DNA of 64,000 nucleotides. It comes from Cryomorphaceae bacterium BACL7 MAG-120322-bin74. Its GTDB lineage: Bacteria; Bacteroidota; Bacteroidia; Flavobacteriales; Schleiferiaceae. The translations under genes were made by a program, and so were the position numbers. The notes under the pieces were generated by a model. It did no database searches and was not told the DNA's origin. It saw only the letters and a program-made list of their open reading frames with translations. Location: the NCBI GenBank assembly GCA_001438205.1, contig LICG01000004.1, positions 1-64,000 of the forward strand. Reading direction: 5' to 3'. Positions within the stretch are counted from its first letter, which is position 1. Each line of letters starts with the position of its first letter. Positions 55,080-64,000 of this stretch are shown here, piece by piece.

Positions 55080-56693
55080 ATGCTTGACTTTTTGCTTTAC
55101 TATCTGATTCTCAATGTGTACAGTTCGCTGATCACGTGGAAGTTCTTTGTGGCCAATGGAAGGCCTGCTTGGTCTGCCTGGGTGCCGGTATACCGCACCT
55201 ATGGTTTGATGCAGATCAGTGACCGTCCTCGTTGGTGGATGATATTGTGCTATATCCCCGTGGTGGACAATGTGATGTCCATCATCTTGACATATGAGTT
55301 GCTTCACATGCATGGCTTTAGGGAGAATAAACACATCCTGCTCAGCATTTTCACCTTGGGGGGTTATGTGGGCTACCTAAACTATACCGCAGCGCTAGAG
55401 CGAGGGGACCGCGATAATGCCGAAATCCGCCGCCGCATGCCTGCCACGGTCAACCATATCCTTTTTGCTGTAGTCGCAGCAGGCGCCATCCGGGTGACCA
55501 CGTTTGAGGCCTACAATATTCCTACGGGTTCAATGGAGAAGACCTTAATGGTAGGGGACTATCTCTTTGTTAGCAAGGTGCACTACGGTCTGAGGCTGCC
55601 CATGACGCCGTTGAGCATCCCGCTGATGCACAACCTTATTCCCTATACCCAAGTTCCGAGTTACCTAGACTGGGTACGGCTTCCCTATGCGCGTATTCCG
55701 GGATTTACAAAAGTGAAAAAAGGAGATGCGGTCGTGTTCAATGTCCCTGTCGATCCAGACCGCCCTATTGACAAAAAAGAAAATTATGTCAAACAATGCG
55801 TGGGCACCCCAGGCGATACCATCTCGGTGGTTCAACGTGAACTTCGGCTGAATGGGAAGACATTGGGTTTTGGCGATAGGGCCAATCCTCAATGGAGCTA
55901 TTACGTGCGCACCACAGGGCAGGGATTCAATCCTGCAGGGCTCAAACGCAATTTTGACATCAACTATCTCGACAATCGACTGATCAACAATCAGAACCTT
56001 TCTGATGTCATACAGATCACAGAGAATGAATACATGATCACCATCTCACAAGAGATGTTGCCTGCTTTTTCTGCACAGCCCAATATTGATACGGTCCTGG
56101 CCATGAATACACCGGGAAACAATGTTTTCCCAGAGGGCACCCCGCCCGCCTTGGCCTGGTACAACGAGAATTATGTCGCACCTGGGGGTATGTTCCCGAA
56201 CCCCGATGGACACGAGGATAGTGTCGTTTTTGCTTGGTCACGAGACAATTATGGGCCCTATTGGTTACCAGCTAAGGGTCAAAGCATGGAACTCACCTTT
56301 GAAAATGTCTTGAAGTATGGTCGGGCCATTCGTGTATATGAAGGGCATAGTCTCCGCCAGGAACAAGGGATCTACTACCTCGATGACCAACCTGCGACAC
56401 ATGTCACTTTTGGTCTGGACTATTATTGGATGATGGGGGATAATCGTCATAATTCATGGGACAGCCGGTATTGGGGACCCGTCCCAGAGGATCACATCGT
56501 CGGTAAGCCCGTCTTTATTTTCTGGTCCATGGATCAATTCAAGAAGGGTTTTCTTTCGTCCTTGCGCACAGAGCGTTTATTTACAGTCGTCCATGGCCAT
56601 GGAAAGCCTACCAGCTTCTTATGGCCCTTCTTGATCCTTGTCGGATTGTACTACGGTTGGGAAGCCTACCGAAAGCGGAAGACCAAAAAATAA
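55080..56693 (+). CDS. lepB: Signal peptidase I with extra N-terminal membrane domain and large insertion
   Basis: 537 residues, long against ~325 for E. coli LepB but usual for Bacteroidota. Residues 1-125 form an added membrane region (DUF5684-like, inferred). Catalytic S151 is in IPTGSMEKTL and the base K238 in ENYVKQCVGTPGD. Box E GDNRHNSWDSRYWGPVPEDHIVG comes only at ~450, so ~200 residues are inserted. It removes signal peptides from exported proteins. The stop overlaps the next start by one base (TAATG). Confidence 0.93.
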   Translation: MLDFLLYYLILNVYSSLITWKFFVANGRPAWSAWVPVYRTYGLMQISDRPRWWMILCYIPVVDNVMSIILTYELLHMHGFRENKHILLSIFTLGGYVGYLNYTAALERGDRDNAEIRRRMPATVNHILFAVVAAGAIRVTTFEAYNIPTGSMEKTLMVGDYLFVSKVHYGLRLPMTPLSIPLMHNLIPYTQVPSYLDWVRLPYARIPGFTKVKKGDAVVFNVPVDPDRPIDKKENYVKQCVGTPGDTISVVQRELRLNGKTLGFGDRANPQWSYYVRTTGQGFNPAGLKRNFDINYLDNRLINNQNLSDVIQITENEYMITISQEMLPAFSAQPNIDTVLAMNTPGNNVFPEGTPPALAWYNENYVAPGGMFPNPDGHEDSVVFAWSRDNYGPYWLPAKGQSMELTFENVLKYGRAIRVYEGHSLRQEQGIYYLDDQPATHVTFGLDYYWMMGDNRHNSWDSRYWGPVPEDHIVGKPVFIFWSMDQFKKGFLSSLRTERLFTVVHGHGKPTSFLWPFLILVGLYYGWEAYRKRKTKK

Positions 56694-57772
56694 TGCACTT
56701 GGCCAGCTTTACAGCGTGCACCTTGGTGGCGGCATTCTCCGCTTGGGGAATACCGTTTGCACCAGCGCATGGGGCGTTCAGCGATAGCTTGCCCTATGTG
56801 GTCAAGACAATCCCAGCCCCCCCCAGCGCAAATTCAAAAGCACCCATCGATACAGCGGCCATCTTGGGGGACCACAAGGAGCGATGGAATCAACTAAGTG
56901 AAGACCAGCTAATCCGTTTATTATGGGTGGCATGGAAGTATGACTGGCCGCGCGACAGTCTAGTTGGGGTCATACATCAGCACCCCAAAGGCTATTCTCG
57001 TGACTCTTTGATCGTATGGATGGAAGAAGGTGGAATCGCAGGGGAAGAGCGCAAGCGCATTGCACAAATCAAAGCACGTCGTTACCAAATTGCCACAGAA
57101 ACCTATAACTATACGGGAGATGTGCGGCAGTTGGACTTGAGCTTGCTTTGGTATGGCGTTTTTGCCCAGGATGACGGACATTGGTCTCTGGGTATGGTAA
57201 AACCACGTGTGGTCCTGAGTCAATTTCAAAGCAAGCCCGGGGCACTCGAATTTGACATTCAGCATAACCGTGCGCAGGGGGCACACTTCTTATTTGGTAG
57301 CCCTGTCCTCCTAGATACGGTGCGCGATTGGTACCATGGAGCTTTGTCTTACGTAAATAACATGCCGACCCTCTTCCCGGGCACAGCGGAAATCTTTGAC
57401 CGCCCAAATGGCTCGTGGATGTATGTCCTGTTGGCCACGGGAGCCGTTACGGGTCCGGGCAAATGTGGCGGGTTGAAGGACTATGCATTACAGATTCGCA
57501 ACCAACGATCAGATGCCGAAATTGCGCTGCAACAGAATATAGGCCCCCAGCTTGTGGATAGCCTTCACCGTTGTGTACCAGAACTTTTCTGGTCTGGATA
57601 TCTCATGGATGATGATATTCCAGATGCCTTATTTGTACAAGAAATCCCCGATGGGCTTCGCTTGGTGCTCTTCCTTTCAGATCCAGCCCCAGAAGGCCAG
57701 ATTTGGATCAAATCGGCAGAATGGACCCTTTACAATGAACCAACGGAAGACGAAGATGCCCCATCTTCGTAA
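56693..57772 (+). CDS. Secreted protein of unknown function
   Basis: 359 residues from ATG 56693 inside TAATG with lepB; the frame extends back 24 codons into lepB. A signal peptide (MHLASFTACTLVAAFSAWGIPFAPAHG) is followed by a helical region (HKERWNQLSEDQLIRLLWVAWKYDWPRD) and a beta-rich domain with ALEFDIQHNRAQGAHFLFGSPVLLDT and GSWMYVLLATGAVTGPGKCGG. No motif gives a function. Coupling to lepB suggests an envelope role. Confidence 0.75.
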   Translation: MHLASFTACTLVAAFSAWGIPFAPAHGAFSDSLPYVVKTIPAPPSANSKAPIDTAAILGDHKERWNQLSEDQLIRLLWVAWKYDWPRDSLVGVIHQHPKGYSRDSLIVWMEEGGIAGEERKRIAQIKARRYQIATETYNYTGDVRQLDLSLLWYGVFAQDDGHWSLGMVKPRVVLSQFQSKPGALEFDIQHNRAQGAHFLFGSPVLLDTVRDWYHGALSYVNNMPTLFPGTAEIFDRPNGSWMYVLLATGAVTGPGKCGGLKDYALQIRNQRSDAEIALQQNIGPQLVDSLHRCVPELFWSGYLMDDDIPDALFVQEIPDGLRLVLFLSDPAPEGQIWIKSAEWTLYNEPTEDEDAPSS

Positions 57773-57792
57773 GCTGAAACAACCTTGAACCT

Positions 57793-59406
57793 ATGTCGGT
57801 CGCCAAAGAAAAGAATGCAGAAGCCCTCCAAGCACTCGTTGCCGAATCACGCCGCCGGTGGGAGGAAATCGCATTAGGCGGGGGGCAAAAGCGTCTTCAG
57901 AAATTGGCTGACCAAGGAAAACTCAATGCACGCCAGCGCGTGGTGGGCTTGTTGGACCCAGGATCAAATTCCATAGAAATTGGGGCATTCGCTGCAGATG
58001 GCATGTACGAAGAACATGGCGGCGCCCCTTCGGCAGGAGTCGTCGTGGTCGTGGGACGCATTCAAGGGCGTTTATGTGTTGTGGTTGCAAATGACCCGAC
58101 GGTCAAGGCGGGTGCATGGTTCCCGATGACAGGAAAGAAGAACCTTCGTGCACAAGAAATCGCCATGGAAAACAAGCTTCCCATCTTGTATTTGGTCGAT
58201 TCAGCGGGGGTCTACTTGCCCATGCAGGATGAGATTTTCCCAGACAAAGAGCATTTTGGACGCATTTTTCGCAACAACGCGGTCATGAGTAGCCTCGGCA
58301 TCCCTCAATTGGCTGCGGTAATGGGTTCTTGCGTAGCAGGGGGGGCCTACTTGCCCATCATGAGCGATGAAGCCATCATGGTAGAAGGCACGGGGAGTAT
58401 TTTCTTGGCAGGAAGTTACTTGGTCAAGGCGGCCATCGGAGAAGATATTGACAATGAAACCCTCGGAGGAGCGGACACCCATACGGCTATTAGCGGTGTG
58501 GCAGATTATAAAGCCAAAGACGATACAGAGGCCTTGTCACTCATGCGTGGCTTGGTTGACAAATTGGGGTCACGTCCGCAGGCGGGATTTGACCGTGTTG
58601 CGTCAAAAGCTCCAGCTTTTCCTGCAGAAGAATTATACAACCGCATGCCGGTCGATGCCAAACCTTATCCCATGCGTGGGCTGCTTGAGTGTGTGGTAGA
58701 TGCTGGATCCATGATCGAGTACAAGGAAGACTATGGCAAAACGCTCATCACGGCCTATGCGCGTATTGACGGTTGGGCTGTCGGCATTGTGGCCAACGAA
58801 CGTCAAGTGATCAAAAATGCCAAAGGCGAAATGCAAATTGGCGGCGTGATCTATAGCGATAGTGCAGACAAAGGCGCACGTTTTATTGCCAATTGCAATC
58901 AAAAGAAAATTCCGTTGGTATTTGTCCAGGATGTGACCGGATTTATGGTGGGTTCGCGCGCAGAACACGGAGGCATTATTAAAGATGGTGCTAAACTGGT
59001 CAACGCGGTAGCGAATTCGGTTGTGCCCAAGTTTACCATCGTGGTAGGCCATTCCTTTGGTGCCGGAAACTATGCCATGTGTGGCAAAGCGTATGACCCC
59101 CGCTTTATCATTGCATGGCCCACGGCCAAGATGGCGGTGATGGGCGGCGAACAGGCCGCAAAGGTTTTGGTGCAAATCGAAAAAGCGCGCGGTGGTGCCA
59201 CCACACCGGAGGCAGAACAAGCTTTGTTAGAAAAAATCAAAGACCGCTACAATGCACAGATGTCCCCTTATTACGCTGCAGCACGGCTTTGGGTAGACGC
59301 GATCATTGACCCGGTAGAAACGCGCACATGGATCACCATAGGCATTGAGGCAGCTAATCAGGCGCCGATTGAACGGGCCTACAATCCAGGGGTTTTACAG
59401 ACCTAA
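57793..59406 (+). CDS. Acyl-CoA carboxylase carboxyltransferase subunit (MccB/PccB-like)
   Basis: 537 residues with two carboxyltransferase (crotonase-like) halves. N-terminal: LDPGSNSIEIGAFAADGMYEEHGGAPSAGVVVVVGRIQGR and GSCVAGGAYLPIMSDEAIMVEGTGSIFLAG; C-terminal: VQDVTGFMVGSRAEHGGIIKDGAKLVNAVANSVVPKFTIVVGHSFGAGNYAMCGKAYDPRFIIAWP. The best reading is methylcrotonyl-CoA carboxylase (leucine breakdown) or a relative, with no way to fix substrate here. The biotin/AccC partner is not in the window. Confidence 0.88.
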   Translation: MSVAKEKNAEALQALVAESRRRWEEIALGGGQKRLQKLADQGKLNARQRVVGLLDPGSNSIEIGAFAADGMYEEHGGAPSAGVVVVVGRIQGRLCVVVANDPTVKAGAWFPMTGKKNLRAQEIAMENKLPILYLVDSAGVYLPMQDEIFPDKEHFGRIFRNNAVMSSLGIPQLAAVMGSCVAGGAYLPIMSDEAIMVEGTGSIFLAGSYLVKAAIGEDIDNETLGGADTHTAISGVADYKAKDDTEALSLMRGLVDKLGSRPQAGFDRVASKAPAFPAEELYNRMPVDAKPYPMRGLLECVVDAGSMIEYKEDYGKTLITAYARIDGWAVGIVANERQVIKNAKGEMQIGGVIYSDSADKGARFIANCNQKKIPLVFVQDVTGFMVGSRAEHGGIIKDGAKLVNAVANSVVPKFTIVVGHSFGAGNYAMCGKAYDPRFIIAWPTAKMAVMGGEQAAKVLVQIEKARGGATTPEAEQALLEKIKDRYNAQMSPYYAAARLWVDAIIDPVETRTWITIGIEAANQAPIERAYNPGVLQT

Positions 59407-59410
59407 GTAG

Positions 59411-60697
59411 TTAGAGTCGTGCATCCACGAGATCCCGCGGCCAGATGCCTTTCGCATCAAAAATGGCTGCATCTGCTTTCGCCTTCAGTGCATGAAGGTC
59501 TAGTTGAAGGAAGGCATCATGGGCAACAGCTAAAATGATGGCATCATAAGCGGTGCTATGGGCATCAGGAACTAAGGGAATACCATATTCATTCTGAACC
59601 TCCGTAGCATTGGCCCAAGGGTCATAAAGGTCTACATCCATTCCAAACTGCACCAATTCATGGTAGATATCTACGGCCTTGGTATTTCGGATGTCGGGGC
59701 AATTCTCCTTAAAGGTGATCCCCAAAAGCAACGCTTTGGCTCCGCGGATGGCTTTGCCTTTGTTGATGAGCAATTTGACGACCTTATTGGCCACAAACAT
59801 GCCCATCGAATCATTCACCCGTCTGCCGCTGAGAATCACTTGCGGGTGGTACCCTAAACTTTCGGCTTTATGTGCCAGGTAATAAGGGTCGACACCGATA
59901 CAATGACCTCCGACCAATCCCGGACTATACTTTAAGAAATTCCACTTTGTGCCTGCCGCCTCTAGTACATCTCGGGTGTCAATGCCCACACGGTCAAAGA
60001 TCAAGGCAAGCTCATTGACAAAGGAAATATTGACATCGCGTTGGGCATTTTCAATAGCCTTGGACGCTTCTGCTACTTTGATACTCGGGGCCAAATGGGT
60101 GCCGGCGGTAATGATGCCTTGGTACAATTGGTTGACAAATTGGGCTGCCTCGGGCGTAGAACCCGAGGTCACCTTCATGATAGAGGTCAAGGTGTTCACT
60201 TTGTCACCTGGGTTAATACGCTCCGGACTATAGCCGCAATAAAAATCTTCGTTAAACCTGAGGCCGCTCAAACGTTCAAGCACGGGGACACAATCATCCT
60301 CCGTGCAACCAGGATAGGTGGTGCTTTCGTAGATCACCACATCACCCCGCGTCAGTACACGGCCAATCATCTCTGAGGCTTTTAAGAGCGGGCCAAGGTC
60401 CGGCGACTTGAAGTCATTAATGGGCGTAGGAACCGTGACAATGAATACAGTGGCTTTTCTCAGAATGGCGGCGTCCGCTGACAATTTTAGCCCCTGCCCC
60501 AGCGCTGTGGTGATGGCGTCAAGAGATGCTTCTCGTGTAGCATCTTGGCCACTTTGAAGCTCAGCTACGCGCGCTGCATTGATGTCAAAACCAATAACCG
60601 AATGGGTTTTGGTAAAAGCCAAGGCCAATGGAAGGCCCACATAGCCAAGACCAATGACGGCAATGACTGGGTTAGAAGGGAGTTCCGCGGGATTCAT
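59411..60697 (-). CDS. UDP-sugar 6-dehydrogenase (UDP-HexNAc dehydrogenase-like)
   Basis: 428 residues: NAD fold IGLGYVGLPLALAFTKTHSVIGFDIN, YSPERINPGDKV, the catalytic Cys in GLVGGHCIGVDPYYLAHKAESLGY and the C-terminal UDP-binding domain (LLLGITFKENCPDIRNTKAVDI). This matches the WbpA/TviB/UDP-N-acetylhexosamine dehydrogenase branch more than plain UDP-glucose dehydrogenase. It makes uronic acid sugars for surface polysaccharide. No other polysaccharide genes are adjacent. Confidence 0.9.
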   Translation of the reverse strand: MNPAELPSNPVIAVIGLGYVGLPLALAFTKTHSVIGFDINAARVAELQSGQDATREASLDAITTALGQGLKLSADAAILRKATVFIVTVPTPINDFKSPDLGPLLKASEMIGRVLTRGDVVIYESTTYPGCTEDDCVPVLERLSGLRFNEDFYCGYSPERINPGDKVNTLTSIMKVTSGSTPEAAQFVNQLYQGIITAGTHLAPSIKVAEASKAIENAQRDVNISFVNELALIFDRVGIDTRDVLEAAGTKWNFLKYSPGLVGGHCIGVDPYYLAHKAESLGYHPQVILSGRRVNDSMGMFVANKVVKLLINKGKAIRGAKALLLGITFKENCPDIRNTKAVDIYHELVQFGMDVDLYDPWANATEVQNEYGIPLVPDAHSTAYDAIILAVAHDAFLQLDLHALKAKADAAIFDAKGIWPRDLVDARL

Positions 60698-60753
60698 AGG
60701 GATAAAGGTACATACTTCATGCGGGTAGAGGATAGGGGCATTCTTGGGTGCCG

Positions 60754-60761
60754 TACCTTTA
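60754..60761 (+). promoter_or_regulatory. -7 element TACCTTTA for the ABC exporter
   Basis: One mismatch to TAnnTTTG, four bases from the ATG at 60766; a similar TACCTTTA (minus strand, 60703-60710) precedes the UDP-sugar dehydrogenase gene. Confidence 0.4.
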
Positions 60762-60765
60762 GCCC

Positions 60766-62541
60766 ATGAAAGCCCTCTGGACGCTCAACCCCTACTTCTG
60801 GCGCTACAAGTGGCTTCTGCTGAGCGGCATTCTCTTCGTACTCCTTTCTGCTGCTTTTTCTGTCTTTCCGGCGGTCTACATTCGAGAAGCTTTTGACGAG
60901 GTGGCGGTGGCCATATCTGGACGAGCCAACGCGGATGCACAGCGCAGTTTGGCACTGCGCGATGCCTTGATTTTGTACTCGGCGCTCATCCTTGGACTAA
61001 GTGTGCTGAAGGGCATCTTCACGTTCTTGATGCGCCAAACCCTGATCGTGATGTCCCGCCACATTGAGTATGACCTAAAAAATGCCATCTACAGCCATTA
61101 CCAGAAATTAGATATGGGCTTTTACCGCCGAAACAGCACGGGTGATTTGATGAACCGCATCAGTGAGGATGTAAGCCGCACGCGGATGTATATCGGTCCT
61201 GCCTTGATGTACACGATCAATACAGCCTTCGCCACGGGACTTACGCTGACCTTTATGTTCAGTGTAGATGTCAAATTAAGCCTCATGACCCTTGCCCCCA
61301 TGCCTATTTTGGTGTGGTGTATCTACCGGGTATCCACCTTAATCAACCAACGCAGCCACGCCGTACAAAGCCAACAATCGGCCATTAGCACCTTGGCCCA
61401 AGAGACCTTCTCGGGCGTTCGTGTGCTCAAGGCCTTTGGATTAGAAGCAGAACAAACCGAACGCTACGCTGAGAGTGCAAACAAGTCCTTTCATCAGAAT
61501 GAGAAGTTGTTCAGGGTCAATGCTTTGTTTATGCCACTGATGCTTCTCCTGGTGGGGGCAAGCACGCTTATCGCCGTGTGGGTGGGCGGACAAGGGGTGA
61601 TCGAAGGGCGATTGAGTCCAGGGGTCATCGCAGAATTTATTTACTATGTAAACTTATTGACCTGGCCAATTGCCAGTATTGGTTGGGTGATGAGCATGGT
61701 TCAGAGGGCCGAAGCCTCCATGCAGCGCATCAATGACTTTTTACATGTCAAACCCATGGTTGAAAGCCCAGCAAAGGCCTATACCCCTAAAACAATCCTT
61801 GGTGAAATCGTCTTTGAGGGGGTGAGTTATACCTATCCCGATAGTGGTATTGTGGCCTTGAAAGAGTTCTCTGCCACCCTTTCGCCGGGCGAAACTGTCG
61901 TGATTGTGGGCAAAACGGGTTCGGGCAAGAGCACCATTGGCCTGTTATTAAACCGCGTAATGGACCCCACAGAGGGACGAATCACCGTGGATGGTGTCGA
62001 CATTCGTGATTGGGATGTAACCACTTTGCGCCGAGCTATTGGCACCGTGCCACAAGATGCCTTCCTTTTTAGTGACAGCATTGCGGAAAACATTGCCTTT
62101 GGCACCCTCGATGCTACGCGAGATACGGTTGAAGCCTATGCAGAATTTGCCCACGTGGCAGAGGATGTGCGCGGCTTTCCAAAAGGTTTTGATACGGTAG
62201 TCGGGGAGCGCGGTGTCACGCTCAGTGGCGGCCAAAAACAGCGTGTGAGTATTGCACGTGCGTTGATCAAAGAACCCCCCATGTTGATCCTTGACGACGC
62301 ATTAAGTGCTGTAGATACGGATACCGAAGTGAGCATTCTATCGGGCTTAAAGTCAAAACTTCAAGGCATGACAGCCCTGTTAATTACCCAGCGATTAAGC
62401 TGTGTGCATTTGGCAGACCGTATCTATGTCCTTGATGAGGGAGCCCTTGTGCAAGAAGGCAAGCATACGGATTTGCTCCGTCAGCAAGGCATCTATGCTG
62501 AACTCTACCTGCTTCAAAACCCCGATACGCAGATCGCATGA
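60766..62541 (+). CDS. ABC exporter (half transporter)
   Basis: 591 residues. Six transmembrane helices (1-310) precede an ATPase: Walker A VGKTGSGKST (~380-390), VPQDAFLFSDSIAENI, signature LSGGQKQRVSIARAL (~486), Walker B LILDDALSAVD (~507) and QRLSCV, where the usual H-loop His position is Gln (ITQRLS); this Q substitution occurs in some exporters and may mark the degenerate partner of a heterodimer. Substrate unknown. Its stop overlaps the RsmB-type gene start by four bases (ATGA). Confidence 0.9.
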   Translation: MKALWTLNPYFWRYKWLLLSGILFVLLSAAFSVFPAVYIREAFDEVAVAISGRANADAQRSLALRDALILYSALILGLSVLKGIFTFLMRQTLIVMSRHIEYDLKNAIYSHYQKLDMGFYRRNSTGDLMNRISEDVSRTRMYIGPALMYTINTAFATGLTLTFMFSVDVKLSLMTLAPMPILVWCIYRVSTLINQRSHAVQSQQSAISTLAQETFSGVRVLKAFGLEAEQTERYAESANKSFHQNEKLFRVNALFMPLMLLLVGASTLIAVWVGGQGVIEGRLSPGVIAEFIYYVNLLTWPIASIGWVMSMVQRAEASMQRINDFLHVKPMVESPAKAYTPKTILGEIVFEGVSYTYPDSGIVALKEFSATLSPGETVVIVGKTGSGKSTIGLLLNRVMDPTEGRITVDGVDIRDWDVTTLRRAIGTVPQDAFLFSDSIAENIAFGTLDATRDTVEAYAEFAHVAEDVRGFPKGFDTVVGERGVTLSGGQKQRVSIARALIKEPPMLILDDALSAVDTDTEVSILSGLKSKLQGMTALLITQRLSCVHLADRIYVLDEGALVQEGKHTDLLRQQGIYAELYLLQNPDTQIA

Positions 62542-63695
62542 AGCTGTATCCAAACCTTGTTGCCGGCGTACTAGAAGTGCTTGAATGGTCTTTTGGGAAG
62601 GGATGGTATGCCGATCGGGTCGTGGACAAAGTCCTTCGTGCTAATAAAAAATGGGGTGCCCGGGACCGTGCATTTGTTGCCCAGCATAGTTATGAAATGG
62701 TCCGCTGGTGGCGGCTTCTTTGGGCCCTAAAAGGGGAGGAGCCTACCCTCAAGCGCAAAAAACTCAAAGAGCTTTTTGAACTGTATTGGGCTTGGAAGAT
62801 GGAAGCCACCTTGACGCTTCCTTCGGATCTGCCCATGGGTATATTAGAAAGCTTCCCCCCATGGTTAGATGACCGGGGGTTGGAAGCCTATGGAGAAAAG
62901 TGGCCTTCAATGGCCCATGCCCTGAACGCCCAAGCGCAAGTCATTTTGCGGGTCAACACGTTAAAAGCGACGCGCGAAAAGGTTCTAGATCGCCTAGCGG
63001 CTGAGGGCATTGAGGCAGAAGCTTCAGATCTTCGTCCTGAGGCCATCGTCTTAGCCAAACGTCCACGCTTGCAACATTTGTCAAGCTTTCAAGAAGGCTG
63101 GTATGAAGTGCAAGATGGTGGCAGTCAGTGCATTGCTCCGTACTTGGATCCTCAACCAGGTGACCGGATCTTGGATGGATGTTCTGGCGCTGGGGGCAAG
63201 GCATTACACGCTGCAGCCCTGATGAAGAATCAAGGAGAAATTCTTTGCATGGACATAGAGGGCTATAAGCTTTCAGAAGCCAGCAAGCGCGCGCAGCGCG
63301 CGGGGGTTCATATCCTTCAGACAGGTCTGATTGCCCACACGGCAGATGTGCTGGAAAGGGGTGCTTGGGCAGATAAAATGCTTTTGGATGTGCCCTGTAG
63401 TGGAACAGGCGTCATTCGCCGTGACGTGGACACAAAGTGGAAGCTGCAGCCAGAGCACTTGGAGCGCACGCTTCAATTACAGGCAAATATTTTGCATCGT
63501 TACCCAGATGCCCTAAAGCCCGGGGGTCGGCTGGTCTATGCCACCTGCAGCATTCTCCCCGAAGAAAACGAAGCGCAGATAGACGCGTTTGTCAAAGCCC
63601 AACCACAATTCACCTTAGAGGAGCAAGTGCGCATTTCTCCGGAACATGCGCATTCGGATGGCTACTTTGTGGCGGTCCTCCAAAAAATGTCCTAG
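62538..63695 (+). CDS. RsmB/NOP-family RNA 5-methylcytosine methyltransferase
   Basis: 385 residues. N-terminal RNA-binding part, then the Rossmann methyltransferase: ILDGCSGAGGKALHAAAL (SAM motif), DVPCSGTGVIRR with the first catalytic Cys and VYATCSILPEENEAQID with the second. Such enzymes methylate 16S rRNA cytosine (RsmB-like) or related sites. ATGA-coupled to the ABC gene; murQ follows after three bases. Confidence 0.93.
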   Translation: MKLYPNLVAGVLEVLEWSFGKGWYADRVVDKVLRANKKWGARDRAFVAQHSYEMVRWWRLLWALKGEEPTLKRKKLKELFELYWAWKMEATLTLPSDLPMGILESFPPWLDDRGLEAYGEKWPSMAHALNAQAQVILRVNTLKATREKVLDRLAAEGIEAEASDLRPEAIVLAKRPRLQHLSSFQEGWYEVQDGGSQCIAPYLDPQPGDRILDGCSGAGGKALHAAALMKNQGEILCMDIEGYKLSEASKRAQRAGVHILQTGLIAHTADVLERGAWADKMLLDVPCSGTGVIRRDVDTKWKLQPEHLERTLQLQANILHRYPDALKPGGRLVYATCSILPEENEAQIDAFVKAQPQFTLEEQVRISPEHAHSDGYFVAVLQKMS

Positions 63696-63698
63696 TTC

Positions 63699-64000
63699 AT
63701 GATGATAACGGAAACCTCCTCTTTGCACGACAATCTTGAATCCTGGAGCACGGATGCCCTGCTGAAGGGGATCAATCAAGAAGATCAAAAAGTTGCGTTT
63801 GCCATAGAAAAGACCCTCCCGGCTATCACCTCCTTGGTAGAAGCCATTCTTCCCAACATGCGTCAAGGTGGCCGGCTCTTTTATATCGGGGCAGGTACCT
63901 CGGGGCGCTTGGGCATTGTGGACGCTTCGGAATGTCCGCCGACTTTTGGGGTTGCCCCTGGCCGGGTGGTGGGCCTTATTGCCGGAGGAGACGGCGCAAT
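63699..64000 (+). CDS. murQ: N-acetylmuramic acid 6-phosphate etherase (partial, 5' end)
   Basis: The first 100 residues are present from ATG 63699 and the gene runs off the right edge. [24 protein letters not shown] is the SIS-domain signature of MurQ. It splits MurNAc 6-phosphate into GlcNAc 6-phosphate and lactate during cell-wall recycling. A second ATG follows directly (63702). Confidence 0.92.
   Translation, partial: MMITETSSLHDNLESWSTDALLKGINQEDQKVAFAIEKTLPAITSLVEAILPNMRQGGRLFYIGAGTSGRLGIVDASECPPTFGVAPGRVVGLIAGGDGA

Noticed and set aside
54957-55334. N-terminal extension of the NifU-like protein (total 326 residues)
   Set aside because: The extension covers the promoter and the start of lepB on the other strand; the Nfu_N domain begins at ATG 54956.

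Overview
The window is chromosomal DNA of a Bacteroidota bacterium, most likely a flavobacterial-type lineage such as the Schleiferiaceae/Cryomorphaceae group; the rank below phylum is inference. Supporting signs are type IX secretion style cargo (PKD and M43 proteins with C-terminal sorting-type domains), an ExbB / small membrane protein / ExbD / ExbD operon, a Lacal_2735-type mini-protein, a long LepB, and many -7 elements of the Bacteroidota form TAnnTTTG lying only a few bases before start codons. Most of the sequence is near 50% GC by eye. A few patches (1-2900, 30900-31400) are clearly AT-richer.

Layout. 1-2966: AT-rich accessory DNA with an incomplete secreted-protein gene, a family 16 glycosidase gene, and a long non-coding stretch with several perfect inverted repeats; it ends at what looks like the 3' end of a serine tRNA followed by a terminator, so it is probably one end of an integrated element. 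3329-15876: S15 peptidase, arylsulfotransferase-like protein, YdeI/CDGSH protein, katG, a PKD secreted protein, rhlE, a TEX264-like GyrI-fold protein and a LOG-family hydrolase. 15980-18313: ExbB/ExbD energising operon. 18365-24263: CPBP protease, dusB, rbfA with a LolC/E-like permease, an ABC exporter and methylmalonyl-CoA epimerase. 24274-29339: HAD hydrolase, a large BNR/VPS10-type secreted protein broken by an exact 26-bp tandem duplication, an AraC regulator and a 54-residue membrane protein.

29427-37440 is the second accessory zone. A CAT-anticodon tRNA has its last 17 bases repeated 1.3 kb downstream, enclosing two lipoprotein genes; an AT-rich FKBP lipoprotein gene follows. tRNA-Val(GAC) is followed by two arm-site-like repeats, a vWA protein gene, a MoxR/Mg-chelatase-like AAA ATPase gene and the frameshifted relic of another gene. 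The vWA/AAA pair beside a tRNA is the best candidate here for a poorly described system.

37500-43898 has a sulfur theme: a sulfotransferase-like protein coupled to a class IV aminotransferase, then a divergent SLC13 permease-cysC-cysD-cysN operon that would make PAPS. 44011-64000 is mostly core genome: a membrane glycosyltransferase, an M43 metalloprotease, rplM-rpsI-rpsB-tsf, pyrH-frr-marR, an nfu/gamma-carbonic anhydrase/pgi operon, lepB, an acyl-CoA carboxylase subunit, a UDP-sugar dehydrogenase, an ABC exporter, an RsmB-type methyltransferase and the start of murQ. The carboxylase subunit (57793) and methylmalonyl-CoA epimerase (23838) may serve propionate or branched-chain acyl-CoA metabolism.
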